The position numbers and the translations under genes were made by a program. Of a stretch of DNA of 51,356 nucleotides, positions 16,108 to 24,339 are shown piece by piece (the stretch's first letter is position 1; the number at the start of each line of letters is the position of its first letter). Origin of the DNA: Halorubrum tebenquichense DSM 14210 (lineage in GTDB: Archaea > Halobacteriota > Halobacteria > Halobacteriales > Haloferacaceae). The stretch covers positions 141,054 to 192,409 of the forward strand of contig NZ_AOJD01000027.1 of assembly GCF_000337415.1 (NCBI RefSeq). Direction: 5' to 3'. The notes under the pieces were generated by a model, which was not told the origin of the DNA, searched no databases, and worked only from the letters and a program-made list of their open reading frames with translations.

Positions 16108-16187
16108 CGGGGATCACCCGCGTGGCGCGTGGGATTCGGGGAGCCCGCGGTCTCGCCGGAGCGGTTCGCGTCGGCGCGTACGCCCAT
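16104..16187 (-). CDS. Possible 27-aa coupling ORF between ilvC and leuC
   Basis: A 28-codon ORF starting [15 protein letters not shown]. Its ATG overlaps the ilvC stop (TGATG) and its TGA overlaps the leuC ATG. No domain is recognised; composition is polar and basic, unlike the acidic neighbours. The double overlap suggests ribosomes pass through it between ilvC and leuC, so it may matter as a translation bridge more than as a product. Confidence 0.42.
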   Translation of the reverse strand: MGVRADANRSGETAGSPNPTRHAGDPR

Positions 16188-17245
16188 CAGGCGGTCACCT
16201 CGGCGCTCTCCTCCTCGTCGTCCTCCGCCGACTCCTCCCACGAGAACAGCCCGCGGAGCTCCTCGCCGACGGCCTCGATCTCGTGGTTCTTCTCGGCGGT
16301 CCGGAGCTGGGTGTAGGAGGGGCGTCCCGCCTGGTTCTCCGCGATCCACTCGCGGGCGAACTGGCCGTTCTGGACCTTCTCTAAGACCTCCTCCATGTTC
16401 TCGCGGGCGTGCTCGTCGACGACCACGTCGCCCTGCGTGAGCCCGCCGTACTCGGCGGTGTCCGAGACCGAGTCCCACATCTCGCCGAGCCCGCCCTCGT
16501 ACATCAGGTCGACGATGAGTTTCAGCTCGTTGAGACACTCGAAGTACGCCATCTCCGGCGAGTAGCCGGCGTCGACGAGCGTCTCGTACCCCTGCTTCAC
16601 GAGCGAGGTGACGCCGCCACAGAGGACGGCCTGCTCGCCGAACAGGTCGGTCTCCGTCTCCTCGCGGAACGACGTCTCGACGACGCCGGCGCGGGTACAG
16701 CCGATCGCGGCCGCGTACGCCAGCCCCTCGTCGTGGGCGTCGCCGGTCGCGTCCTGGTACACCGCGAGCAGGCCGGGGGTCCCCTGGTCGCTCTCGTAGT
16801 TGCGGCGGACGAGGTGGCCCGGCGACTTCGGCGCGACCATCGTCACGTCGACGTCCTCCGGCGGCTGGATCTGGTTGTAGTGGATGTTGAACCCGTGCGC
16901 GAACTGGAGCGTGTCGCCCGCGTCGAGGTTCGGCTCGACCGCGTTCTCGTACACGTCCGGCTGGACCGTGTCGGGGACGAGGACGCTCACGATGTCGGCC
17001 TCGGCGGCGGCGTCCGCGGGGGTCTCCACCCGGAGTCCGTCGCTCTCGGCGGCGGGCCGCGAGGAGCTCCCCTCGCGGAGGCCGACGATCACGTCGACCC
17101 CGCTGTCGGCGAGGTTCTGGGCGTGAGCGTGGCCCTGCGAGCCGTAGCCGAGGACGGCCACGGTCTTGTGCGCGATGGCCTCCTCGTCCGCGTCGTCGTC
17201 GTAGTATACTGTCGAATCGAACGTCTGCGTGTCGTCGTCGGTCAT
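16187..17245 (-). CDS. ilvC: Ketol-acid reductoisomerase
   Basis: IlvC, 352 aa, converts acetolactate or acetohydroxybutyrate by alkyl migration and NAD(P)H reduction in valine/isoleucine synthesis. The Rossmann fingerprint is [15 protein letters not shown]. The knotted C-terminal domain shows [19 protein letters not shown] and the metal-binding [18 protein letters not shown]. The length fits class I KARI with acidic extensions at both ends. It starts 41 bases after the ilvN stop; its stop overlaps the 27-codon ORF. Confidence 0.96.
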   Translation of the reverse strand: MTDDDTQTFDSTVYYDDDADEEAIAHKTVAVLGYGSQGHAHAQNLADSGVDVIVGLREGSSSRPAAESDGLRVETPADAAAEADIVSVLVPDTVQPDVYENAVEPNLDAGDTLQFAHGFNIHYNQIQPPEDVDVTMVAPKSPGHLVRRNYESDQGTPGLLAVYQDATGDAHDEGLAYAAAIGCTRAGVVETSFREETETDLFGEQAVLCGGVTSLVKQGYETLVDAGYSPEMAYFECLNELKLIVDLMYEGGLGEMWDSVSDTAEYGGLTQGDVVVDEHARENMEEVLEKVQNGQFAREWIAENQAGRPSYTQLRTAEKNHEIEAVGEELRGLFSWEESAEDDEEESAEVTA

Positions 17246-17286
17246 GTGTATCGTTGTGGGTTCGCGTGTTCGCGTCTGTCTTCGCG

Positions 17287-18030
17287 TCAGTCGTCGTGTG
17301 TGGTCGGTTCGCCGGCCGTTCCGGGCTTCTCTCCTGGCGCGGTCGGGGTGTTGCCGCGCGCGAGGGCGGTCGGCCCCGTCCGCGCGATCTCGACGATGCC
17401 GAACCGCTCGAACGCGCCGATCGCGTTGTCAACGTCGGCCTTGTCGCCGGTGAGCTCGACGGTGATCGTCTCCGGGCCGGCGTCGACCGTCTTCCCGTCG
17501 TACATCTCGGAGACGGCGTGGACCGCGGCCGGGTCGTCCGCCTCAACCTTCAGCAGGACCAGCTCCGAGGTGACGGCGTCGCCCGCGACCTCGCCGACCG
17601 AGATCACCGGCTTCAGCTTCGCCATCTGCTTCTCGATTTGGTCGATGCCGGGGTCCGTCTCCTCGACGACCATCGTGATCCGCGAGTGGCCGTCGACGGT
17701 CGTCGGCCCGACGGTGAGGCTCTCGATGTTGAACTGCCGCCGGGAGACGAGCCCGGAGACGCGCGCGAGCACGCCGGGCTCGTCCTCAACGAGCGCGGAG
17801 ATCACCGCGCGCCGCGACTCGTGTTCCGCCTCGACGACGGGGTCGATCCGGATCCCTTCGAGGTTCCGCCGCCCCTCGGGGTGGTCCCGATCCCGCGGTC
17901 CGGGCTGCTCGCTCGGCATGGGCCGGGAGTCGGTCTCCGGACCCTCGCCGGCTGCGGAGCCGCCGTCGGTCGCGGGTCGGGGATCGGTCGCCTTCTCGTC
18001 CGCTCGGTCGTCGGGCGAATCGCCGCTCAT
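17287..18030 (-). CDS. ilvN: Acetolactate synthase small (regulatory) subunit
   Basis: A 247-aa regulatory subunit of acetohydroxyacid synthase. An acidic, probably disordered N-terminus of about 70 residues precedes an ACT domain ([32 protein letters not shown]) that in the family binds valine for feedback inhibition. A second domain follows ([40 protein letters not shown]). A C-terminal tail of about 30 residues is low complexity. It overlaps the ilvB stop by four bases (ATGA), ensuring matched production of the two subunits. Confidence 0.94.
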   Translation of the reverse strand: MSGDSPDDRADEKATDPRPATDGGSAAGEGPETDSRPMPSEQPGPRDRDHPEGRRNLEGIRIDPVVEAEHESRRAVISALVEDEPGVLARVSGLVSRRQFNIESLTVGPTTVDGHSRITMVVEETDPGIDQIEKQMAKLKPVISVGEVAGDAVTSELVLLKVEADDPAAVHAVSEMYDGKTVDAGPETITVELTGDKADVDNAIGAFERFGIVEIARTGPTALARGNTPTAPGEKPGTAGEPTTHDD

Positions 18031-19838
18031 AGCTGGTCCTCCGCGGTCGCGAACTTGCCGTTCGCGCCGCCGCTCGGCACCATCGGCAGGACGTTCTCCT
18101 CGGGGTCGACGTGGAAGTCGACCACGGCCGGTCCGTCGTAGTCGAGCGCCTCCTCGACGGCGGGGGCGACCTCGTCGTAGTCGTCGACGCGCAGGCCAAG
18201 GGCTCCGAACGCCTCCGCCAGCTTGTCGAACTCGGGCATCCAGCTGTACTCGGAGGCCATGTGGCGGCCCTCGTAGAACGCGTCCTGCCACTGCCTGACC
18301 ATCCCGATGTACTCGTTGTTGAGCACGGCGATCGTGACGTCCAGTTCCTCGCGGACCGCGACCGACAGCTCCTGCATCGTCATCAGGAAGGAGCCGTCGC
18401 CGTCGAAACACACCACGTCGCGGTCGGACTCCCCCATCGTGTCGGCGGCGACGCGCGCGCCGATCGCGGCGGGCACGCCGTAGCCCATCGTGCCGAGCCC
18501 GTGCGAGGAGACCCACGTCCGCGGCTCCGAGTACGACCAGAACTGGGAGGCCCACATCTGGTGTTGCCCGACGCCCGTGGTGACGATGGTGTCGTCGTCG
18601 GTCGCCTCGTCGAACGCCTCGACGACGAACTGGGGTTTCAGCGGCTCGTCGTCGGGTGTCGCGTACGTGAGCGGGTACGTCTCCTTCCACTCCGCGCAGC
18701 GCTCGCGCCACGCCCCGGCGTCGGGGGACTCACGGACCGCGGCGGTCAGCTGGTCTAAGACGCGCCCGGCGTCGCCGACGAGCGGGTAGTCGGCGTAGAC
18801 GTTCTTCGAGATCTCCGCGGGGTCGATGTCGACGTGGATCACCTCAGCCTCGGGCGCGAACGTGTCGATCCCGCCCGTGAGCCGGTCGTCGAACCGCGTG
18901 CCGACCGCGATCAGGCAGTCGGTGTGAGTGATCGCGAGGTTCGCGTAGCCGGTGCCGTGCATCCCCGCCCACGAGAGCGAGAGGTCGTCGTCCTCGGGGA
19001 ACGAGCCGATGCCCGGCATCGTCGTCGTCACGGGGATCCCGTAGCTGCGGGCGAACGTCCGCGCCTCGTCGCTCGCGTCGCCCTTGATGACGCCGCCGCC
19101 GAACAGACAGAGGGGGCGCTCGGCCGCCTCGATGGCTCGCGCCGCTTCCTCAACCGCCTCGGCGTCCGCGTTCGGGTCGGGGTCGGTTCCCGCGGGCGGC
19201 GTCGCCGGCCCGGGCGTCCGGTCGGTCTCGTCCTGCGTCACGTCCTTCGGCAGGTCGACAAGCGTCGGGCCGGGCCGGCCGGCCCGCGACAGCTCGAACG
19301 CCTCGCCGACGGTGTCACCGACGGTGTCGGCCCCGCCGGCGAAGTAGTTGTGTTTGGTGATCGGCCGGGTGACGCCGACCGTGTCCGTCTCCTGAAAGGC
19401 GTCGTTGCCGACGAACTCCGTCGGGACCTGTCCGGTCAGCGCCAGCATCGCGTCCGAGTCCATGTCGGCGTCGGCGATGCCGGTGACGAGGTTCGTCGCC
19501 CCCGGACCGGAGGTGGCCATACAGAGGCCGGGCTCGCCGGCGACGACGCCGTACGCGTCAGCGGCGTGGGCCGCCCCCTGCTCGTGGGCCATCGTCACGT
19601 GCCGGATCGACGAGTCGTACAGGGCGTCGTAGACGGGCATGATCGCCCCGCCCTGAACGCCGAACGCGGTCTTCGCGCCCGCCGCCTCGAGGGCGGCGAC
19701 GACCGACTCAGCGCCGGTCGAAACGGGTCCCGCGGGCTGTTCGTCGTCCGGGTCGGTCGGGTCGTCGGCCGCGGCGTCGGCGGACGAGCCGTCCGCCTCG
19801 TCTCCGTCGGACCGCGGCTGTGCTGCTGTGTCGCTCAT
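18027..19838 (-). CDS. ilvB: Acetolactate synthase large (catalytic) subunit
   Basis: A 603-aa thiamin-diphosphate enzyme joining pyruvate to pyruvate or 2-ketobutyrate, the first common step of valine/isoleucine synthesis. The catalytic glutamate is in HVTMAHEQGAAHAADAY, the FAD-binding middle domain follows (GGGVIKGDAS onward), and the ThDP/Mg motif is GDGSFLMTMQELSVAV with NNEYIGMV. An acidic N-terminal extension of about 45 residues precedes the domain start. It is the first enzyme of the operon; its start lies 175 bases downstream of the stop of the leader peptide ORF. Confidence 0.96.
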   Translation of the reverse strand: MSDTAAQPRSDGDEADGSSADAAADDPTDPDDEQPAGPVSTGAESVVAALEAAGAKTAFGVQGGAIMPVYDALYDSSIRHVTMAHEQGAAHAADAYGVVAGEPGLCMATSGPGATNLVTGIADADMDSDAMLALTGQVPTEFVGNDAFQETDTVGVTRPITKHNYFAGGADTVGDTVGEAFELSRAGRPGPTLVDLPKDVTQDETDRTPGPATPPAGTDPDPNADAEAVEEAARAIEAAERPLCLFGGGVIKGDASDEARTFARSYGIPVTTTMPGIGSFPEDDDLSLSWAGMHGTGYANLAITHTDCLIAVGTRFDDRLTGGIDTFAPEAEVIHVDIDPAEISKNVYADYPLVGDAGRVLDQLTAAVRESPDAGAWRERCAEWKETYPLTYATPDDEPLKPQFVVEAFDEATDDDTIVTTGVGQHQMWASQFWSYSEPRTWVSSHGLGTMGYGVPAAIGARVAADTMGESDRDVVCFDGDGSFLMTMQELSVAVREELDVTIAVLNNEYIGMVRQWQDAFYEGRHMASEYSWMPEFDKLAEAFGALGLRVDDYDEVAPAVEEALDYDGPAVVDFHVDPEENVLPMVPSGGANGKFATAEDQL

Positions 19839-20005
19839 TGTCGTGGTGGTGTTCGGTGTGGCATCTGGCGGGTTGTCGAGTCGGTCGCTGGGAACGCGGG
19901 ACGAGCGGGGCCGCGCCGCGCCTGTCGGGAGCGCGGGTACGTCCGTCGGAAACGGCCCGGCCGCCGGCGTTCGGCGGTGCGTCGCGTCGGTGAGGAAGGG
20001 GTGGT

Positions 20006-20025
20006 GTAGGGGATCAGACCCCTAC
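20006..20025 (-). promoter_or_regulatory. Hairpin at the stop codon of the ilv leader ORF
   Basis: GTAGGGG-N6-CCCCTAC is a perfect 7-bp stem in the ilv leader RNA. The 5' arm covers leader codons Val22, Gly23 and the first base of Val24; the loop contains the leader stop codon. A ribosome at the end of the leader ORF would cover the 5' arm and open the stem. No U-tract follows, so it is not a standard intrinsic terminator. Confidence 0.55.
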
Positions 20026-20088
20026 AATGATCGGCGCGACGGCTGCGGGAACGTCCGCTCGCTCCGCGACCGCGGTGTGCCGTCGCAT
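20014..20088 (-). CDS. Putative ilv-operon leader peptide (24 aa)
   Basis: A 25-codon ORF in the 5' leader of ilvB-ilvN-ilvC-leuCDB. It begins MRRHTAV and ends VAPIIVGV. Seven of 24 codons are Val or Ile, five of them in the last eight, the amino acids the operon makes. The TTTATA box at 20114-20119 sits 31 bases before this ATG, so the operon mRNA should start at or within a few bases of it, making this the first thing translated from a leaderless end. Its stop lies in the loop of a perfect hairpin. This matches the logic of amino-acid attenuation leaders known in bacteria; function here is inferred. Confidence 0.6.
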   Translation of the reverse strand: MRRHTAVAERADVPAAVAPIIVGV

Positions 20089-20111
20089 CTCGCTCGGAGC
20101 AACGCGGCCGG

Positions 20112-20121
20112 GGTATAAATT
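20112..20121 (-). promoter_or_regulatory. TATA box of the ilv-leu operon
   Basis: Minus-strand AATTTATACC, with TTTATA 31 bases before the leader ORF ATG at 20088. This is the only strong promoter-like sequence between leuA and ilvB. The 364-base gap between those genes holds this promoter, the leader ORF, the hairpin and a GC-rich untranslated stretch of about 170 bases with no other gene visible. Confidence 0.65.
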
Positions 20122-20202
20122 CCTGTCGGGGAGCGCGAACCGACTCCGCCGACGACCGCCGTCGCGGTCGCTCGGGGGGCGCTCCGGTCGCGGAGGCGGC
20201 CA

Positions 20203-21424
20203 TCAGACCCGGACCTCCTCCTCGCGCGCCACGTCCGCCTCCTCGGCGAACCGCTCGACGTCGCCGGCCGTCACCCGCCGCTTGCCGGCTCCGTACTCCT
20301 TGACCCGCTTCGTGATCGACCGGACCTCGCCGTCCGTCGGGTCGAAGCCGGCCTCTACCAGGTGCTTGCGCACGCTGTGGGTGCCGGTGTGTTTGCCCAG
20401 CACGAACTCGCGTTCGGCCCCGACCATCTCCGGGGTCATCACGCCGGTCTCGAACGTGTCGCTGTTCTCGATGACGCCGGCAGCGTGGATGCCCGACTCG
20501 TGGGCGAACGCGTTCCGCCCGGTGACGGGCTTGTTCGCCGGGACCGGGATGTCCGAGGCCTCCTCGACGATCCGGGCCAGCTTGGTGATCTGGGTCGTGT
20601 CGATGCCGGTGTCGACGCCGTACACCGACTCGACGGCCATCACAACCTCCTCGTAGGCGGCGTTGCCGGCGCGCTCGCCGATCCCGTTGACCGACACCTG
20701 CGCCTGCTCCGCGCCGTTCTCGAAGCCGGTGACGGCGTTGGCCGCGGCCATCCCGAAGTCGTCGTGGGTGTGGACGTCGACGCGGGCGTCGGTCGCCTCG
20801 ACGACGGCCGCCACGGTCTCGCCGAAGCTGGTCGGCATCCCGACACCGCAGGTGTCCGGGATGTTGATCCAGTCGGTGCCCGCGTCGGACACCGCCTCGA
20901 CGATGTCGATGAGGTAGTCCGGGTCCGTCCGCGTGGCGTCCATCGGCGAGAACATACACTCGACGCCGGCGTCTTTGACCGTCTCGACGGCGTCGACCGC
21001 GCGCCCCTTCGCCTCCTCGCGGGTCGCGTGCATCGAGTCCTCCAGCTGAACGTCGCTGGTGGAGACGAACACGTGAACCATCTCGACGCCGGAGTCGATG
21101 GCGGCCTCGATATCGCCCTCGACGACGCGGGCCAGCCCGCAGACGGTGGTGTCCGTCGCGGCGGCGATGTCGCTGACGGCCTCGAACTCCGCGTCCGAGT
21201 TGACCGGGAACCCCGCCTCGATGACGTGGGTGTTCATGTCGTCCAGCGTCGCCGCTATGCGGCGTTTCTCGTCGTAGCTGAACGAAGTACGTGGTGACTG
21301 TTCTCCGTCTCGCAGGGTCGTGTCGAAGATCCTGACAGGACCGATTTCGACGTTAGAAGCTATCGTGCCCTGGAAGAACTCGATCCGCCGGGGTGTCCGA
21401 CGAAGCCTCCGTGATGTCTGTCAT
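20203..21424 (-). CDS. leuA: 2-Isopropylmalate synthase (citramalate synthase-like), with an apparent one-base frameshift near the 5' end
   Basis: LeuA/CimA-type enzyme condensing acetyl-CoA with a 2-keto acid. The catalytic start RIFDTTLRDGEQSPRTSFSY is encoded from about 21330. Further motifs are HTHDDFGMAAANAV (metal ligands), VNGIGERAGNAA, and LGKHTGTHSV. This frame has no ATG, GTG or TTG between the stop at 21421-21423 and the catalytic motif; the first ATG (21237) would delete it. A leaderless ATG at 21424 opens MTDITEASSDT in the other frame. Removing one base in the G run at 21390-21393 joins both into a 406-aa protein. So there is a sequencing indel, a mutation or frameshifting. At 406 aa it lacks most of the C-terminal leucine-sensing domain of the long bacterial form. 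Confidence 0.85.
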
Positions 21425-21444
21425 CGGTTCACGACAAGACGGTC

Positions 21445-21455
21445 GGGTACTTAAC
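21445..21455 (-). promoter_or_regulatory. TATA-like box of leuA
   Basis: Minus-strand CCGTTAAGTAC, with TTAA about 30 bases before the ATG at 21424, the same spacing as other leaderless genes here. This supports 21424 as the true leuA start. Confidence 0.55.
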
Positions 21456-21537
21456 GGTTTGGACGATCGCAAAATCGGAGCCGACCGGCAGTCGAGACCG
21501 ATGTGGAGCGAGATCGACAAATCGCTAGACGGAAGCG

Positions 21538-21620
21538 ATGTCAATACTCCTTAAGGAGGTAATACACACACCGGAGATCCGACGCGTATTCCGATCCGGA
21601 AGCCAGTTAATAAGTGGAAT
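21538..21620. other. AT-richer stretch upstream of leuA with a 12-bp palindrome
   Basis: The 337 bases between leuA and the ABC ATPase hold no clear gene. Within it, CTCCTTAAGGAG (21547-21558) is a perfect palindrome. On the minus strand its AAGGAG sits 7 bases before an ATG at 21544, whose frame is open down to and continuous with the MTDITEAS start at 21424. TTAATAAGT at about 21608 is a further TATA-like site. This could be an upstream promoter, an operator, or an alternative Shine-Dalgarno start for leuA. Confidence 0.35.
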
Positions 21621-21761
21621 CGACGTTCGTTTCGTTCGGTCCCCGGGCGGCTCGCGGCTCGCGCGCGGCGAGTCAGCGACCCGCACGGCGACCGGATCCC
21701 GAGCCGCGCGGAGACCGGACCCCGACTTCCGGGACGGTCCGGGTCGGGGGCTGAACCGCCC

Positions 21762-22565
21762 TTACCGCCCGAGCGCGTCCGTCACGTCGCGCCGGAGTTC
21801 GACCAGATCCGGGTCCGCCCGCTCGCGGGGACGGTCGATGTCGACGTCGACGACCGCCTCGACCGAGCCGGGCTGGCCGCCGAGCACGACGACGCGGTCC
21901 GCGAGGTACACCGCCTCCTCGACGTCGTGGGTGACGAGGACGACGGTCGTCCCCCGCTCCTCCCACACGTCGAGCAGGTGGTCCTGCTGGTCGGCCTTCG
22001 TCAGCCGGTCGAGCGCCGAGAACGGCTCGTCCAGCAGCAGCACGGAGGGGTCGTACGCCAGTCCGCGCGCGAGCGACACGCGCTGGGCCATCCCGCCGGA
22101 GAGCTGGTCCGGGCGGCTCTCCGCGAACCCGTCGAGGCCGACGGTCTCGATCAGTTCGTCGACGCGCTCGCGGGCGGCCGGCGCGTCGGGGTCGACGCCG
22201 GCCGGGAGCCCGACCGCGACGTTCTCGCGCACGTCGGCCCAGTCGAGCAGCCGCGGCTCCTGGAACACCATCCCCACGTCGTCGCTGCCGCCGTCGCGGA
22301 CGTCGGTGCCGTCGACCGCGACGCGCCCGGCGAACTGCGGTTCGAGCCCCGAGAGCACGCGGAGCAGCGTCGACTTCCCGCAGCCGGAGGGACCGACGAC
22401 CGCGACGAACTCCCCGTCGGCGACCGCGAGGTCGACGCCGTCGAGCGCGACCGTGTCGTCGTACCGCTTCCGGAGCCCGTCGACCGCGAGGACGGGGTCC
22501 CCGGTCGACCCGGCGGCGGCCTTGCCGGCCGGGGGCGCGGCGTCGGCGTCAGCGTCCGACGACAC
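21762..22565 (-). CDS. ABC transporter ATP-binding protein (nitrate/sulfonate/taurine type)
   Basis: A 267-aa ATPase of the SsuB/TauB/NrtD group. Walker A is VVGPSGCGKSTLL (about 56-68), the signature LSGGMAQRVSLARGLAYDP, and Walker B LLLDEPFSALD. Its switch histidine is in VLVTHDVEEAVYLADRVVVL. The N-terminus carries an acidic/alanine-rich extension of about 22 residues. It overlaps the permease gene upstream by 17 bases. It is the third gene of a binding protein-permease-ATPase operon. The substrate group is inferred from family resemblance; sulfonates, nitrate, pyrimidine-like or other small compounds are all possible. Confidence 0.92.
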   Translation of the reverse strand: MSSDADADAAPPAGKAAAGSTGDPVLAVDGLRKRYDDTVALDGVDLAVADGEFVAVVGPSGCGKSTLLRVLSGLEPQFAGRVAVDGTDVRDGGSDDVGMVFQEPRLLDWADVRENVAVGLPAGVDPDAPAARERVDELIETVGLDGFAESRPDQLSGGMAQRVSLARGLAYDPSVLLLDEPFSALDRLTKADQQDHLLDVWEERGTTVVLVTHDVEEAVYLADRVVVLGGQPGSVEAVVDVDIDRPRERADPDLVELRRDVTDALGR

Positions 22566-23349
22566 GGTCTCTCACCTCCCTCACCGCGACGTCCGAGCAG
22601 TTCCCGAGGAACGCGAAAAGCAGGATCGAACCGACGATGATGTCGGGCCGCGCGAGGGTCCGGCCGTCGCTCAGGAGGAAGCCGATCCCCTGACTCGCCG
22701 CGATCAGCTCGGCCGCGACGACGAACATCCACGCCAGCCCGACGCCGCCGCGGATCCCGACGAGCAGGCTCGGGAGCGCGGCCGGGAACACGACCCGGCG
22801 CAGCGACTCGACGCGCCCGAGGTCGTACACCTCGGCGACCTCCAACAGCTCCTCGTCGACCGCGGCGATGCCCGTCGAGAGGTTGAGGTAGACGGGGAAG
22901 AACGCGCCCACCGCGATCAGCAGCACCTTCGCGGTCTCGCCGATGCCGAACCAGAGGAGGAACAGCGGCACCCACGCCAGCGACGGGATGTTCTTCAGGC
23001 TCTGGAAGAGCGGGTCGAGCAGGTCGCTGGCCGTCCGCGAGAGGCCGGTGACGGTCCCGAGCGCGGTGCCGACGGCGATCCCCAGCCCCGCCCCGAGGAA
23101 GACGCGCTGGACCGTGATCGCGACGTGGTCCCACAGCTCCCCGGAGGCCGCCATCCCGTACAGCGTCTCGGCGACGCGCAGCGGCGTCGGGAGCTGGTAC
23201 GCGGGGATCACGCCGGTCGCGACGACGACGTGCCAGCCGACGACGAGCGCCGCCGGGACGGCGAGTCCGAGCAGCGGCCGGAAGCGGTCCGCGGAGGGGA
23301 CCGCGACCGGGCCGATCGTTCGCGGCTCGGTTCGGGCGTCGGTGGCCAT
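22549..23349 (-). CDS. ABC transporter permease (nitrate/sulfonate/taurine type)
   Basis: A 266-aa inner-membrane permease of the BPD_transp_1 family with about six hydrophobic segments. The ATPase-contact 'EAA' region is EELLEVAEVYDLGRVESLRRVVFPAALPSLLVGIRGGVGLAW. The stretch LKNIPSLAWVPLFLLWFGIGETAKV is diagnostic for the SsuC/TauC subgroup. It begins one base after the substrate-binding protein stop and runs 17 bases into the ATPase gene, so all three proteins are made together. Confidence 0.93.
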   Translation of the reverse strand: MATDARTEPRTIGPVAVPSADRFRPLLGLAVPAALVVGWHVVVATGVIPAYQLPTPLRVAETLYGMAASGELWDHVAITVQRVFLGAGLGIAVGTALGTVTGLSRTASDLLDPLFQSLKNIPSLAWVPLFLLWFGIGETAKVLLIAVGAFFPVYLNLSTGIAAVDEELLEVAEVYDLGRVESLRRVVFPAALPSLLVGIRGGVGLAWMFVVAAELIAASQGIGFLLSDGRTLARPDIIVGSILLFAFLGNCSDVAVREVRDRVVGR

Positions 23350-23350
23350 C

Positions 23351-24334
23351 TCAGACGACCTCGCTCGCGAACTCGGGGTCGATCAGCTCGTCGACGCGGC
23401 CGGCGGGGTCGGAGCCCTCGGTCACCAGTCCCTCGCTTTCGAGGATCGGCGAGAGGTTCGAGAGCAGCTCGCGGTGCGGGTCGCCCGGGATCGGCCGCGA
23501 GAGGTCGTTCCGCTGCGTGAACACGCGCTCCGCGACCGGCTCCGACATCTCCGAGGCGTCCGCGAGGATCCCCGCGGTCTCCTCGGGGTTCTCGACCGCC
23601 CACTCGCGGCCGCGCTCGTACGCCTCGATCACGCGGCGCGCGTCCTCGGGGCGGTCGGCGAGGAAGCCGTCGAGGAAGTTGAGGAAGCCGTAGGTGTTGT
23701 ACCGGGGCTCGCGGAAGAACAGCTCCGCGCCGTCGTGTTCGAGCTCCAACTCCGCCATGTGGGGGTCGAGCCCGGCCCACGCGTCGACCTCGCCGCGGAC
23801 CAGCGCGGACTGGCCCTCCGGGTGCTGGAGGTTGACGACCTCGACGTCGCCCTCGCTCAGGCCCGCGTCGTCGAGCGCCTGAAGCAGGAAGAAGTACGGG
23901 TCGGTCCCGCGGGTGGCGGCGACGCTCCTCCCCTCGAGGTCGGCCACCGACTCGATGCCGGTCTCCGCGAAGGTGACGAGCGCGGTCCACTCCGGCTCCG
24001 AGTAGATGTACGGCGTCGTGATCGGCACGCCGTTCGTGCGGGCCATCAGCGCCGCGATCCCCGCGGTCGAGGAGACGTCGGCCTCCCCGCTCTGGGCGTA
24101 CTCGTTCGCCTGGTTGCTGCCGAGGCTCAGCACCCACTCGACGTCGGTGCCGGCGTCCGCGAACGTCTCCTCCAGCCAGCCCTTCTCCCGCAACACGAGG
24201 CTGACCGGATTGTAGTACGCGTAGTCGACCGTCACCGTTCCCGATCCCGATCCGTCGCCGTTCCCCGCGCAGCCGGCGAGCAGCGAGCCGCCGATCGCCG
24301 CGCCGGTGCCGCGCAGGAACTGTCTTCGCTCCAT
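23351..24334 (-). CDS. ABC transporter substrate-binding lipoprotein (SsuA/NMT1-like)
   Basis: A 327-aa secreted binding protein. It begins MERRQFLRGTGAAIGG and reaches the lipobox LAGC at about residue 22, i.e. a Tat-type signal with lipid attachment, usual in haloarchaea. A Gly/Ser/Asp linker follows, then an NMT1/SsuA-type periplasmic-binding fold (VTVDYAYYNPVSLVLREKGWLEE; ADLEGRSVAATRGTDPYFFLLQAL). It would capture the substrate outside and pass it to the permease. Start: the twin-arginine ATG at 24334, with TTTATG 28 bases upstream, excludes a longer start. Confidence 0.92.
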   Translation of the reverse strand: MERRQFLRGTGAAIGGSLLAGCAGNGDGSGSGTVTVDYAYYNPVSLVLREKGWLEETFADAGTDVEWVLSLGSNQANEYAQSGEADVSSTAGIAALMARTNGVPITTPYIYSEPEWTALVTFAETGIESVADLEGRSVAATRGTDPYFFLLQALDDAGLSEGDVEVVNLQHPEGQSALVRGEVDAWAGLDPHMAELELEHDGAELFFREPRYNTYGFLNFLDGFLADRPEDARRVIEAYERGREWAVENPEETAGILADASEMSEPVAERVFTQRNDLSRPIPGDPHRELLSNLSPILESEGLVTEGSDPAGRVDELIDPEFASEVV

Positions 24335-24339
24335 ACACG

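Noticed and set aside
19839-20013. Intrinsic terminator with U-tract in the ilv leader
   Set aside because: GC-rich stems are present but no T-run follows any of them on the minus strand.
21353-21544. A separate 63-codon gene upstream of leuA
   Set aside because: Its second half (from 21424) gives the expected LeuA N-terminus if one base is removed, so it is better explained as the 5' end of leuA.
21538-23520. A 660-codon plus-strand open frame across the ABC importer genes
   Set aside because: It is the antisense shadow of well-matched ABC ATPase and permease genes; its composition is Ser/Arg/Thr-rich low complexity, as expected for reverse frames in GC-rich DNA.
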